The notes beneath the pieces were generated by a model that worked only from the letters and a program-made list of their open reading frames with translations, was not told the DNA's origin and ran no database searches. DNA of 64,000 nucleotides from Tellurirhabdus rosea (GTDB lineage Bacteria; Bacteroidota; Bacteroidia; Cytophagales; Spirosomataceae), in the NCBI RefSeq assembly GCF_026278345.1, contig NZ_CP111085.1:632001-696000 (forward strand), written 5' to 3'. How positions within the stretch are numbered: the first letter of the stretch is position 1; every line of letters begins with the position of its first letter. Of the stretch, positions 1-8,923 are shown in pieces. The translations under genes were made by a program, and so were the position numbers.

Positions 1-290
1 ACGGGGATCGCGGTGATGAACGAGCGAACGCCTTTGGGCGCGAAGTGATAGTAGGTTTCCAGCAACCGCTCAAACTTGAGCAGCGGCTTGTCATAGAACA
101 CAACGGCATCAACATCCTTCAGGGCCACACCCCCGTAATGAAGGCAGAATTTCAGGGCATTCACCGGAAAGCCAGGGTCGTGCTTCCGGCGGGTAAAGCG
201 CTCTTCCTGAGCCGCCGCCGCGATTTTTCCGTCAATAATAAGGGCAGCTGCTGAGTCGTGATAAAAAGCGGATATTCCGACAATCTTCAT
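1..290 (-). CDS. Carbamoyltransferase (NodU/CmcH family), N-terminal part only
   Basis: Reading the minus strand from the ATG at 288-290 gives an open frame that runs off the left edge of the window (about 96 residues present). It begins MKIVGISAFYHDSAAAL and continues with QEERFTRRKHDPGFP, the hallmark N-terminal segment of the NodU/CmcH carbamoyltransferase family (TsaD/Kae1-like fold, with the family's early HDSA motif). Known members transfer a carbamoyl group from carbamoyl phosphate, via carbamoyl-AMP, to sugars, antibiotics or other hydroxylated products. The substrate cannot be told from this fragment and the downstream neighbours lie outside the window. A 108-bp gap separates it from the dehydrogenase gene, which is transcribed in the same direction. 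Confidence 0.85.
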   Translation of the reverse strand, partial: MKIVGISAFYHDSAAALIIDGKIAAAAQEERFTRRKHDPGFPVNALKFCLHYGGVALKDVDAVVFYDKPLLKFERLLETYYHFAPKGVRSFITAIP

Positions 291-398
291 ACGATCTGTT
301 TGAAACAATAGATTACGTGTGGGAACAGGTCGCTGAAAGGTAACTTTTTTTTGCTTTAGCCCTTACAATTGCATTATGTTTTTGCTAAATAGAATGAT

Positions 399-1472
399 TC
401 AATGGTTATACGTTACCCCAAAACGGGCACCCAGTTCCTGAAGGCTTTGAACCACAGGCGGAATCAGCGGAATACCCTCTGAGCGCCGAACCGCCTCCAT
501 CTCCCGCTCGGGATCGCCCGGAATCAGCACTTTTTTGCCTTCCACCGCCCGGGCATTCCGGAACGCGCCGATCCACTGGTCCATGTGCTGTTTGAAGTCG
601 TCGGCCGGACGAAACGCATCGACCCGCATGGCTCCGAAGAAGTGCCCCGTTCCTTCGCCGACTCCGGCCTGGGCGCTCATGAACCCGGCCGTCGCGAACG
701 GAGGCACCCAGGGACCGTAGTTGGCTCCCGACAGCACGCCCGTAAAAATATCAACGATCGCTCCGAGCGCGTAGCCCTTATGACTGCCGTGCTCCCGGTC
801 GGAACCCAGCGGCAGCAGCCCGCCGCCGTTCTTGACGGCATGGGCATCGGTGGTCGGCTGGCCGTCCGCATCCTGCGCCCAGCCCGTCGGAACGGGCTGA
901 TTTTTCCGCTGGGCGATCTCCAGTTTTCCGTACGCCACGGCCGTCGTTGCGAAGTCGGCCACAAACGGCGGCTCGTTCCGGGCGGGAACGGCCACGGCGA
1001 TGGGGTTTGTGCCCAGCAGTTTATCGAGCGAAAACGTAGGGGCTACCAGCGGCGCGGCGTTGGTCATGGCGATGCCGATCATGTCGTGCTCCAGGGCGAG
1101 CATGGCGTGGTGCCCCGCAATGCCGAAATGGTTCGAGTTCCGGACGGCCACCCAGCCCGTACCGGCCACGCGGGCTTTCTCGATGGCGACCTGCATGGCC
1201 TGCGGACCCACCACCAGCCCCACGCCCCGGTCGCCGTCCAGCACGGCCGTGGAAGGGGTTTCGTGGACAATCCGCACGGCGGGCGTCGGGTTCAGCCGGC
1301 CGTGGTCGTACAGGCGCACGTACCCCGGCAGACGGGCAACGCCGTGGGAATCAACGCCCCGGAGGTCCGCATTGACGAGGATGGTGGCGGCCAGTTCGGC
1401 ATCGGATTCCGGAAAACCAATGCTTAAAAAGATGGATTTGGTGAATTGAGTGAGGGTATTGACGTTAACCAT
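399..1472 (-). CDS. Ldh2-family NAD(P)-dependent malate/L-lactate-type dehydrogenase
   Basis: A 357-aa protein that matches the Ldh2 (malate/L-sulfolactate/ureidoglycolate/2,3-diketogulonate dehydrogenase) family over its full length. Family motifs seen are DLRGVDSHGVARLPGY near residues 36-51, where the DSHG His is the usual catalytic residue, NSNHFGIAGHHA near 112-123, LLGTNPIAVAVP, and a GSHKGYALG segment later in the chain. No signal peptide, so cytoplasmic. These enzymes reversibly oxidise 2-hydroxyacids with NAD(P). The precise substrate is not predictable. It starts at ATG 1472 with a 146-bp divergent spacer to the next gene. It is not adjacent to the lactate genes further along, so a link to rhamnose-derived lactate would be speculation. 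Confidence 0.85.
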   Translation of the reverse strand: MVNVNTLTQFTKSIFLSIGFPESDAELAATILVNADLRGVDSHGVARLPGYVRLYDHGRLNPTPAVRIVHETPSTAVLDGDRGVGLVVGPQAMQVAIEKARVAGTGWVAVRNSNHFGIAGHHAMLALEHDMIGIAMTNAAPLVAPTFSLDKLLGTNPIAVAVPARNEPPFVADFATTAVAYGKLEIAQRKNQPVPTGWAQDADGQPTTDAHAVKNGGGLLPLGSDREHGSHKGYALGAIVDIFTGVLSGANYGPWVPPFATAGFMSAQAGVGEGTGHFFGAMRVDAFRPADDFKQHMDQWIGAFRNARAVEGKKVLIPGDPEREMEAVRRSEGIPLIPPVVQSLQELGARFGVTYNH

Positions 1473-1618
1473 GATGGGCAGATTCCGTAAAATGAAACGG
1501 CCAAATTAACGGAAATTATAAACGGGAGACGCAATTGATTCGTTACTTGCAAAACGAAACCGGCCCCGTCGCGGATGGTTGGCCGGTTTTCCTGTTGTGT
1601 GCCCTATCCTGATTTTGT

Positions 1619-2194
1619 ATGCGATTACTTTCTTTGCTGATCGGCTTTCTCTGCTTTTCGCTGGCGGCTTCCGCCCAAACGACCGACTCCTCCGCCGTGG
1701 ACTCGCTGCCGCGCCAGCGCGATCCCGAACTGGCCGCCCTCTCCCGACGCGGGAGCCGGTACCTGGCCCTCGACCGGAACAGCGTCGGCGGTTTTCAGCG
1801 GTTCCGTTTTTACACGGGCCAGACCATTTCGTTCCGGTACAGCGACGGCCGCCGCTACAAGGACCGCATCCACGCCATTACCGACACGTCCTTTGCGCTC
1901 ATTGTGGAAAACCGGAATAATTTTCTCGACGAAATCCGGCACTTCCGCCTCGACCGGGTCGAACGGATTTACACGCCCCGCCCGATTCCGTTTGTCTCGC
2001 AGGGCACGTATCTACTGCCGCTGGCCGGCGGTGTTTTTCTGCTGGCCGACGTCGTCAATTCGGGGTTTGTCAACGACGGAGCCCTGATTACCGCCGGGAC
2101 GCTGGCCGTTCTGGGCGGCATCTGCTACCGGTTGACCAACCTCCGGATTCCGGTCAACAAAAACAACCGGCTGCGGGCGTTTGTCGTTTACTGA
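1619..2194 (+). CDS. Exported protein of unknown function with hydrophobic C-terminal part
   Basis: A 191-aa protein with a clear signal peptide (residues 1-20, ending ASAQ). It carries a basic, Arg-rich middle with FYTGQTISFRYSDGRRYKDRIHAI, reminiscent of small beta-strand domains, and a hydrophobic stretch around residues 125-170 that could hold one or two membrane segments. I do not recognise a named family. The stop codon lies 2 bp from the stop of the convergent STAND gene, with no terminator space between them. Divergent from the Ldh2 gene. Function unknown; similar small proteins are common in Cytophagales. Confidence 0.7.
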   Translation: MRLLSLLIGFLCFSLAASAQTTDSSAVDSLPRQRDPELAALSRRGSRYLALDRNSVGGFQRFRFYTGQTISFRYSDGRRYKDRIHAITDTSFALIVENRNNFLDEIRHFRLDRVERIYTPRPIPFVSQGTYLLPLAGGVFLLADVVNSGFVNDGALITAGTLAVLGGICYRLTNLRIPVNKNNRLRAFVVY

Positions 2195-2196
2195 CC

Positions 2197-3930
2197 TCAG
2201 CGCAGGCGGGAGGCCACTTCCCGGATTTTGGTTTGCAGTGAGTCTTTCAGACTGGGATCATTTCCCGATACATCAACGGCGGCCCTGTAGTACTGATTTG
2301 CCATTCGGTATTCGCCCAAACCGTGGAAATTATCCCCGCGCAGCATGAGTGAGCGGGCTTCACGGCGGTTGGCCAGCAACAGCGTGCTATCGGCTTTGAG
2401 TTTCTGATCGTTAAGCCGGAGCAGGGTTTCCCGGATAACCTCCTGTCCTTTGAGGGCCGCTTCTTCATTTTTTTTCGCATCCAGAAAAAATACTAGGGAT
2501 GTCGCCAGTAAAACCAGCGCCAGCACAGCCAATCCAAAAGCAAACCGGCTCCGGCGTCTGGCAATCCGGGCGTTTACTTCCGCCTTTTCCTTCAGTTGTC
2601 TGTATTCTTCGGCCTCCCGGTTAGCTTTTAGTTTTTCTTCGCGCTCCTGTTCCAGTTTCCGCTGATTTTCTTCGGCCTCTTCGCGGCGGCGGCGTTCAAC
2701 GGCGATGCGCTCGATGGGGGCAATGAGCGTATCGTGCCCGACCTCGTACAGCATCCGCTGCTGGGAATCGAGTTCCTTGCGCATCAGGGCCGTGCCCGTC
2801 AGGTTGTCCAGCAGGTCTTTGGAAATGCCGTGGGTGTTGACGAGGTACATTTCCTCGAACGGAATCCGCCGCCCGTTCTGAATCAGCAACTTTTCGATCA
2901 GGCGCTGGGCCTGGGCTTTTTCTGTTTCCGGCAGAGCGCCGATGATGCTTTCGTAATACGTCTGAAAAATCGACGAGATATTGCCCAGCTCCCGTTTTTC
3001 GATCAGGTCGTCATGCCCCTCCCCGACCAGGTTATCGTCCACGTACCGGCACACGATCTGGAGCGTGGTCGTCTCGATTTTGCCGTCCTGCTTGTTCCGG
3101 ATTTCCGACAGGATGCAGTCGATGGCTTCCGGCTCGTACCGGTACGGTTCGGAGCGAAACGGGCCGGACAGACGGGCGGGTTCGATAATGGCCTGCCGGG
3201 CCGCGGCCTCGTCGAGGGCGTCGAGTTCGTAGCAGTGCCGCAGAATGGTCGGGTGCTTGTCTTTCAGCCCGTTGAGCAGCGCCAGCCGGTCGGACCGGAC
3301 CGAAAAAACCACCTTTACGTCCGGGCGTTCGTAAAACGTGTTGACGATGGCCTCCCGGTCGGGGTGGTCCACGTTGATGATCTGTTCTTCCCGCTGCCGG
3401 AACGCCAGCGGAATGGGCGTGTACAGCAGCTCGGCCAGTTGCTCCTTAAACTGCTGGATCTGTTCGGCCGGGTAGGTAAACAGCTCCTCAAACTGGTCGA
3501 AGATCAGGATGAACAACGGGTTGCGGCTCACAAACTGGCGGCTCTTGACGTAATACCAGAGCGATCTTTCGTCCGGAATGAGGGCGTCCAGCACGTCCGT
3601 CGGCACCGGATGGCGGTCGGATTCGCCGCTCAGGATGCGTTTGAGGCTGTCGATGGGCGGACTGGCCTGTTCGGCATTGCTGTAGTTGCCAAACCGCACC
3701 GTGAAGTAGCTGACGTTCTGCTGTTTCAGCAGCGGAATGACGCCCGCGTTCAGCATCGAACTTTTGCCGAAGCCGCTTTTGCTGTAGAGCACCGTCAGCT
3801 GCTGCACCAGCATCAGGCGGTAAAACTCGGCAATGTCGCGGTCCCGGCCAAAGAAAAGGTCCCGTTCTTCCGTGCTGAAGGGTTTAATACCCGGATACCG
3901 GTTCTTTTGGGGTTGCTCCTGCTTGTTCAT
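2197..3930 (-). CDS. STAND NTPase (nSTAND1-like) with one transmembrane helix and C-terminal TPR-like tail
   Basis: A 577-aa protein, last gene of a four-gene operon. The N-terminal NTPase has NRYPGIKPF and LFFGRD at the entry, a Walker A at SKSGFGKSS (residues 50-58, with Ser in place of the usual first Gly), a Walker B ILIFDQFEELF (141-151), an arginine-bearing VVFSVRSD strand (207-214) and GHDTLI (398-403) at the end of the winged-helix part. The DQFEE signature is typical of nSTAND1. A charged coiled coil (408-460) leads into RRRSR and a single membrane helix (about 463-483). By the positive-inside rule the NTPase is cytosolic and the last 90 residues are periplasmic, and these contain one TPR-like hairpin (about 524-555). 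STAND proteins act as ligand-triggered oligomerising switches. The ATG lies inside the upstream TIR gene (47-nt overlap), which suggests translational coupling. Confidence 0.85.
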   Translation of the reverse strand: MNKQEQPQKNRYPGIKPFSTEERDLFFGRDRDIAEFYRLMLVQQLTVLYSKSGFGKSSMLNAGVIPLLKQQNVSYFTVRFGNYSNAEQASPPIDSLKRILSGESDRHPVPTDVLDALIPDERSLWYYVKSRQFVSRNPLFILIFDQFEELFTYPAEQIQQFKEQLAELLYTPIPLAFRQREEQIINVDHPDREAIVNTFYERPDVKVVFSVRSDRLALLNGLKDKHPTILRHCYELDALDEAAARQAIIEPARLSGPFRSEPYRYEPEAIDCILSEIRNKQDGKIETTTLQIVCRYVDDNLVGEGHDDLIEKRELGNISSIFQTYYESIIGALPETEKAQAQRLIEKLLIQNGRRIPFEEMYLVNTHGISKDLLDNLTGTALMRKELDSQQRMLYEVGHDTLIAPIERIAVERRRREEAEENQRKLEQEREEKLKANREAEEYRQLKEKAEVNARIARRRSRFAFGLAVLALVLLATSLVFFLDAKKNEEAALKGQEVIRETLLRLNDQKLKADSTLLLANRREARSLMLRGDNFHGLGEYRMANQYYRAAVDVSGNDPSLKDSLQTKIREVASRLR

Positions 3931-5332
3931 GAGTTCGGCGGCTGGCGAAGGTTTTGATATCGTTGACGAGCTTCTGGACTCCGGCGTCGAACTTGCCTGT
4001 CGTCAGGTCCACGCAGGCCGAGTTGCGCAGCATCGTGATATAATCCACGATTTCCTGCTGGTGGTCGTAGTACAGATTGTACAGGCTCAGCAGGTCGTTG
4101 ATGGGCCGGCGCAGCATCGTCCGTTCCTGAATCCGGTTCCCGATGTCCCTGATCTCCTCTTCAATTTTTTTGAGCACCCGGTCGGTGGCGTCCCGCTCCA
4201 GAAAACTGCTTTCGAGGTAACACGGGATAAACAGGCGGCCGCCCTCTGCTTCCTGCAAACTGGCGGCCGACTCGCGGGCCACCCAGGCCGACAGCAGGCT
4301 GTTTTCGGAAACGATGGAAAGGGTGCAATCGCTGTTACGGACGCTCTGCCGGATGAAGTCGTTGATGTCCTGCCCCGAACTGATGGCTTCCTGACCGATA
4401 ATCACTTCCATCCCGGCCTTTTGCAGGGCGTCCCGAAGCAGCAGCACCTGGGCGTCGTCCCGGTAGCTGTACGAAATGAACACCCGGACAGGCGGCTCCT
4501 CCGCGACGGTCTGCGGGCTTTTCCGGAGCAGGTTGCGGGCGGCGCACTGGTTGTAGAGTTCATCCAGAAAGCTGGTGGGCTCTTCGTCGACAAACACCAG
4601 ATCGAGGCGGCTGCTGACAAACGTCCGGATTTCCTCGCGCTGGTCTTCACGGAGGACTTTGCTGGAAGCGTACCGCAGACTGTACCGGTTGTTCATCAGC
4701 AGTTTCAGCAGAATCTGCATGTACCATTTCTCGAACCGCACGCCAAGGAACACAAAGCAGCTCACGTCGCGCAGAAAAACCTGCAGGTTGATGGGCAGTT
4801 CCCGCGCTCCCAGAATGCCTTTGAGGTATTCAAACAGGTCGTCGAAGGTCAGCACCGTGTTGCAGCCTCTCAGCGTCCCGAGCAGGTGATACACCAGCGG
4901 GCACTGGCGCGTGGGCAGTTCCACCGGTTCGGGGTTCTGGTCGCGGGGGTAGCGGGCCGACTGGTGGTCGATGTCGGCCTTTTCAAAGGCGTCGGTCAGG
5001 CGGGAGTCGGGCAGCAGCGAAATAAAGGCCGGAAACGGCAGCGCCACGACCTTCTCCATCACGGCGTCGAATTCGGTGCGTTTGCGGTAGAAGCGGTCCA
5101 GAAACTGGTACATCCGCATTTCGTAGCCGACTACGTTGCGGTCGAACTGCACCAGTTCGTCGTTCGTAAAAAAATGCCGGACCAGCGGCACCGGCTCTTT
5201 CTTCAACTCGTCGCACAGCAGGTCGAAGAAGGTTTTATCCCCGTAATTAATCAGTTCCGGCCCCAGAATCAGCGCGCATTTCTGCTGCTGCAGATTATCC
5301 ACCAGGGTTTCCCATTCGAAAGAAGTCAGCAT
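3884..5332 (-). CDS. SIR2-like (degenerate) plus TIR domain protein, probable effector
   Basis: A 482-aa protein without signal peptide, so cytosolic. Residues about 16-270 follow the strand/helix plan of SIR2-like domains of the SIR2_2 kind: KCALILGPEL at the nucleotide loop, VYHLLGTLRG near 148 and CFVFLGVRFEKW near 192. The expected catalytic Asn and the His of an LHG motif are not present. Residues 282-440 form a TIR domain opening with VRVFISYSYRDD. It keeps the SxWxxxE pattern (Ser348, Trp350, Glu354), whose Glu is the catalytic residue of NAD-cleaving TIRs. I infer that the TIR part is the active NADase-type effector and the SIR2-like part is structural or NAD-binding. It lies 18 bp downstream of the TPR gene and overlaps the STAND gene by 47 nt. 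Confidence 0.8.
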   Translation of the reverse strand: MLTSFEWETLVDNLQQQKCALILGPELINYGDKTFFDLLCDELKKEPVPLVRHFFTNDELVQFDRNVVGYEMRMYQFLDRFYRKRTEFDAVMEKVVALPFPAFISLLPDSRLTDAFEKADIDHQSARYPRDQNPEPVELPTRQCPLVYHLLGTLRGCNTVLTFDDLFEYLKGILGARELPINLQVFLRDVSCFVFLGVRFEKWYMQILLKLLMNNRYSLRYASSKVLREDQREEIRTFVSSRLDLVFVDEEPTSFLDELYNQCAARNLLRKSPQTVAEEPPVRVFISYSYRDDAQVLLLRDALQKAGMEVIIGQEAISSGQDINDFIRQSVRNSDCTLSIVSENSLLSAWVARESAASLQEAEGGRLFIPCYLESSFLERDATDRVLKKIEEEIRDIGNRIQERTMLRRPINDLLSLYNLYYDHQQEIVDYITMLRNSACVDLTTGKFDAGVQKLVNDIKTFASRRTHEQAGATPKEPVSGY

Positions 5333-5350
5333 ATGGACGTGGGTTAAAAG

Positions 5351-8300
5351 TCAGTTGGAGGCCAGCGGCGGGCGGACGGGCGATTTCAGCAGCTGCTCGA
5401 TCTGCCGGAATTCCGGGTGGTCTTTTTCCCGCCTCCTGAAATCGTTGAAGTCGTCCAGAAAAGCCTCCCGGTAGGTTGCGTACCGCCGGTCGGCGGTCCA
5501 CCTTTCATCCGCAAAGCGGCGGTAATACGGTTCGGCGCGGGCGTACTGGTTATTGAGCAGAAGCGCCAGCGGGAGATTGGTACGCACAAAATTTTCTTTC
5601 GGATTACAGCGGTAGGCCAGTTCGGCGGTCGCCAGGCCCTCGGCGTATTTTCCGCCCACCAGAAACTGGTACGAGAACCGGCCGCAGACTTCGGCGATGC
5701 TTTCCCGAATGTCATTCGCACCCGGCGTTTTCCGGCCCGCTACTTTGTCGGCGATCCGTTCGAACAGGCGTAGTGCTTCGGTGGCAAAAAAGTAATCATC
5801 CTCAATAAATCGTCCGTCACTCCTTCTGGGTGCCTTTTTCCGGAGTGCCGAAGCCGTCAGGACAAGGTCTTCCAACTGTTCGGCCTGAAAAAGATTCGTC
5901 ACAATCCGGTTCCAGGCCGCCTTCTTGGCCTCAAACTCGGCCTGGGTCTTCGACTCGTAGAGGTGCAGGTCGAGCCAGAGCTTCTGCCGGGAGGGGTCGC
6001 TGGCGTTCACCAGATCCTTATCGGTCAGGATGTCGTAATGACGCAGGGTCAGGTCCTCGATGCCCATCGTCGTGACGGTTGCGGTAAAGAGCTTTTCCTG
6101 CGGCATTGACACTTCTTTTTTCTTAAAATTGGCGTATACATACAGCATCAGTTCGCCGAATGTCGTGTATTCTTCCGGGGCATAATCCGGCAGGTCTTCC
6201 CGCTTTTTCACCAGGTCGGCATCCGGCTGGAACCGGATTACGGTCGGCAGGTCGACTATTTTCCGGATTTCGGTCTCGGCGGCGGGCCAGTTGCCCAGGT
6301 ACGCTCCGGCAAGGGCGTGCAGAAAAAGGTGCTCCTTCCGGTCGTCGTCGGGAATTTTTTTGCCCGCTTCCCGGGCCAGCCGCTGGGCTTCTGCAAAGTC
6401 CTGTCTGAGCAGCGCCTTGTAGGCCATCTCCACCCGGTCCTGGTACCGCTCCCGATCTCCACCCTCCGGAACGAGGCGGCTGTGGAGCGTTCTGACTTCC
6501 TCCAGCCGGCTGACATCCCGGCTGTCGGTCGTTTCATTCAGCGAATAAAAACGGTTGCGCACCAGAGTCAGCAGCTCGGTCAGAATCCGGGGATTCCGGG
6601 TGTGTTTGACCAGTCCGTACAACTGTTCCGCGCGGAGGGTGTCCCCGACGCCCAGCGCCTTCCGGTCCTGCATGTCCAGCAACAGGGCCAGTTCATTCAT
6701 CAACAGGGACGTATCTTTCGGGTAACGCACCTGTAGTTCCCGGTAAAGCTCCAGGCCATGCTGGTCATCATCCCCGGTTCTGCGGGCCTGGTAATACCGG
6801 GCGGCGTGTTTCACGATGGCCGAATCGGGCTCCTGCAGCAGTTCGCTAATCAGGGTATCGCCCCGCCGGATGCGCTGGAAGACCGAACTTTTCATTTCCT
6901 TAAAAATCTGGTCCCGGAGCAAGGTGTCCACGTATCGTATCCGTTTGCCTTCTTCCGCCAGCCTGCGCAGTTCGTCCTGGAACAGGTCCTCGTACCAGCC
7001 TGTCCCGCGCTTCACCTTGCGGTACCGGGCATAATGCGCCCGCAGCGAGTCGCCCTGCCCGGCAAGCAGGTAGCTTTTGGCCAGTTCGGAGATGACCTTT
7101 TCGCTGGCGGGGTCTACAGCCAGTGCCGCCCGGAAATTTTGCAGGGCTTTTTCAAAATCCGGATTCTGCCCCTCCTGCCGGGCCTTTCCGGCGCTCAGGT
7201 ACGTTTCGACCGCCCGGCGTTTGAAAGCGTCTCTCATCACCACGGCCTGTCCGTAAGAATCACTCTTTGGATAAGGATCCTCCCGGCAGTGATCGTCGTA
7301 CAGGCGGTACATTTTCTGGTAGTAATCCGCGTTCGCCTCCCGCTTTTCGTCGGCCGACAAAGAGCCCCTGAATCTGGCCGACAGCTCTTGGCTCAGGGCC
7401 AGCCGCTGCGTTTCCAGTTTCTGCTTTCGTTTCGCCTGTTCGTTGATGAGCCGGGCATCTTCCGCAAACGTCCGCGCCCCGGCATTGTACTCGAAGCGGT
7501 TGTCGCGGTAGATACTGACAAAATTGCGTTCCAAATCATCCGGAATCCGGGCTTCGTCCTCTTCCAGCAGCAGCCGCGCCTTTTCCGGCTCCAGCGGTTT
7601 CATGCCTGCCGGATACCGGTGGAAGATGTACACACTCACGGGCCGGGTGCCCAGCCGGGTGTAGGCCGGTACCGTCATGGTCTGCATTTCGCGGGTCAGG
7701 TTGGTTTTCCAGATGCGGTAATCGCTGGAGTCCATCCGGATGCGCTGCTCGTCGTACAGGCGGAGCAGACCGCGCTGGGCCAGGCTGTGGAAAGGGACCG
7801 AGAAGGCGGCTTTCCGGTACCAGTACTGCGCCGTTTCGTAATCCCGGCTCTGCTCGGCCCGCAGGGCGTAGGCCAGTTCGGCGGCCTGCCGGTGGCCCAT
7901 TTGCCCCAGTTCGCCCAGCGCCCGAACGGCCGCGGCGGTCTTTCCCTGGCTGATGTATTCCCCGGCGAGATGCGCCACCGGGTAGCCTGCGCCGTGAATG
8001 TAGCGGCGGTCGGTCGGGGCCTGTTTCAGCAGCCGCTTCCAGTAGGCGGCGGCTTCGGTGTGGAGGTTGCTTCGGGTGTAGCAGCGGGCCAGCCAGTACA
8101 GGGCGTCCAGTTGGCTAGGGTCGCGGTGGTACACCTGCCAGAAGAGCGGGAAAGCGTCGCAGACCTGATTGCTGTACCACTCGATCATGCCCAGCCGCAG
8201 GAGGGCCCGCAGGTCGTCCGGGTCTTTTTCCAGCGCTTTGCGGTACCATTTTCTCGCCTCCCGATACCCTTCGGCTGAGTGTTCTTCAAAATAATAGCTG

Positions 8301-8902
8301 GCTAATTCGGCTACATTCGACGAATCCGCCCGAACGCAGGCCTGAACGTATTCTTTCTCTTTCCCGCGATTCCGCCGAGCCCGCCAGAGGGCCGCCAGCG
8401 CCCGGTAGGCTTCGCTGTCCTCTTTGTTTTGCCGGACTCTTTCCTGAAGCAGCGAGTCGGCGCTGCCGTATTTTTTCTGCCGGATATAAAACCAGGCCAG
8501 GCCGTGCAGGGCAGCAGCCGAGGCCGGGCGGGCGGCCAGCACCATTTTGTAGACCCCGGCGGCGGAGTCGGCTTCCCCGTACGCTTCCAGAATCTCAGCC
8601 AGCAGCCCGGCTCCTTCCACAGAGTCGGGATTCCGGGCCAGCATCCACCGGGCTTCCTGCTCGGCCTCATTGAGCCGGTTGGTCCGGCTGTAGAGCCGCC
8701 CGAGCTGGTAGCGCACCGCAACCGACGTGGAATCCTTTTGCAGCTGTTCTCCGAGCTGTTTTTCGGCGTTTGCGTAGCTGCTCCGGGCCAGCAACCGGCT
8801 CAGCGGTCCGGGGTCGGTCTGGGCATACAGGGCGGCCTTTGGCCCCATCAGCAGCCCGACCAGACCCAGTCCTATGATTTTTGCGAGGTACAACGGCTTC
8901 AT
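5351..8902 (-). CDS. Large exported TPR-repeat protein, putative sensor or scaffold of the STAND/TIR operon
   Basis: An 1183-aa protein with an N-terminal signal peptide (about 1-28, ending ALYAQ). Residues about 40-300 are a run of TPR-type helix pairs with typical spacing and proline ends, for example YQLGRLYSRTNRLNEAEQEA, AALHGLAWFYIRQKKYGSAD and KWYRKALEKDPDDLRALLRL. More TPR-like pairs lie near 575-640 and in the last 120 residues. The middle is helical and charged without a domain I can name. There is no membrane anchor beyond the signal peptide and no lipobox, so it is probably periplasmic or surface-bound. The gene sits between the WD40 gene (21-bp gap) and the SIR2/TIR gene (18-bp gap), so all are probably co-transcribed. 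I infer a protein-binding role, perhaps ligand capture for the STAND switch; no enzymatic motif is visible. Confidence 0.8.
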   Translation of the reverse strand: MKPLYLAKIIGLGLVGLLMGPKAALYAQTDPGPLSRLLARSSYANAEKQLGEQLQKDSTSVAVRYQLGRLYSRTNRLNEAEQEARWMLARNPDSVEGAGLLAEILEAYGEADSAAGVYKMVLAARPASAAALHGLAWFYIRQKKYGSADSLLQERVRQNKEDSEAYRALAALWRARRNRGKEKEYVQACVRADSSNVAELASYYFEEHSAEGYREARKWYRKALEKDPDDLRALLRLGMIEWYSNQVCDAFPLFWQVYHRDPSQLDALYWLARCYTRSNLHTEAAAYWKRLLKQAPTDRRYIHGAGYPVAHLAGEYISQGKTAAAVRALGELGQMGHRQAAELAYALRAEQSRDYETAQYWYRKAAFSVPFHSLAQRGLLRLYDEQRIRMDSSDYRIWKTNLTREMQTMTVPAYTRLGTRPVSVYIFHRYPAGMKPLEPEKARLLLEEDEARIPDDLERNFVSIYRDNRFEYNAGARTFAEDARLINEQAKRKQKLETQRLALSQELSARFRGSLSADEKREANADYYQKMYRLYDDHCREDPYPKSDSYGQAVVMRDAFKRRAVETYLSAGKARQEGQNPDFEKALQNFRAALAVDPASEKVISELAKSYLLAGQGDSLRAHYARYRKVKRGTGWYEDLFQDELRRLAEEGKRIRYVDTLLRDQIFKEMKSSVFQRIRRGDTLISELLQEPDSAIVKHAARYYQARRTGDDDQHGLELYRELQVRYPKDTSLLMNELALLLDMQDRKALGVGDTLRAEQLYGLVKHTRNPRILTELLTLVRNRFYSLNETTDSRDVSRLEEVRTLHSRLVPEGGDRERYQDRVEMAYKALLRQDFAEAQRLAREAGKKIPDDDRKEHLFLHALAGAYLGNWPAAETEIRKIVDLPTVIRFQPDADLVKKREDLPDYAPEEYTTFGELMLYVYANFKKKEVSMPQEKLFTATVTTMGIEDLTLRHYDILTDKDLVNASDPSRQKLWLDLHLYESKTQAEFEAKKAAWNRIVTNLFQAEQLEDLVLTASALRKKAPRRSDGRFIEDDYFFATEALRLFERIADKVAGRKTPGANDIRESIAEVCGRFSYQFLVGGKYAEGLATAELAYRCNPKENFVRTNLPLALLLNNQYARAEPYYRRFADERWTADRRYATYREAFLDDFNDFRRREKDHPEFRQIEQLLKSPVRPPLASN

Positions 8903-8923
8903 GTTGCGGCTGTGGTTAAGGAC

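Noticed and set aside
399-1472. Ldh2-family enzyme as part of the rhamnose-derived lactate pathway
   Set aside because: It lies 37 kb away from lut genes, without the shared operator, and the family has many substrates.
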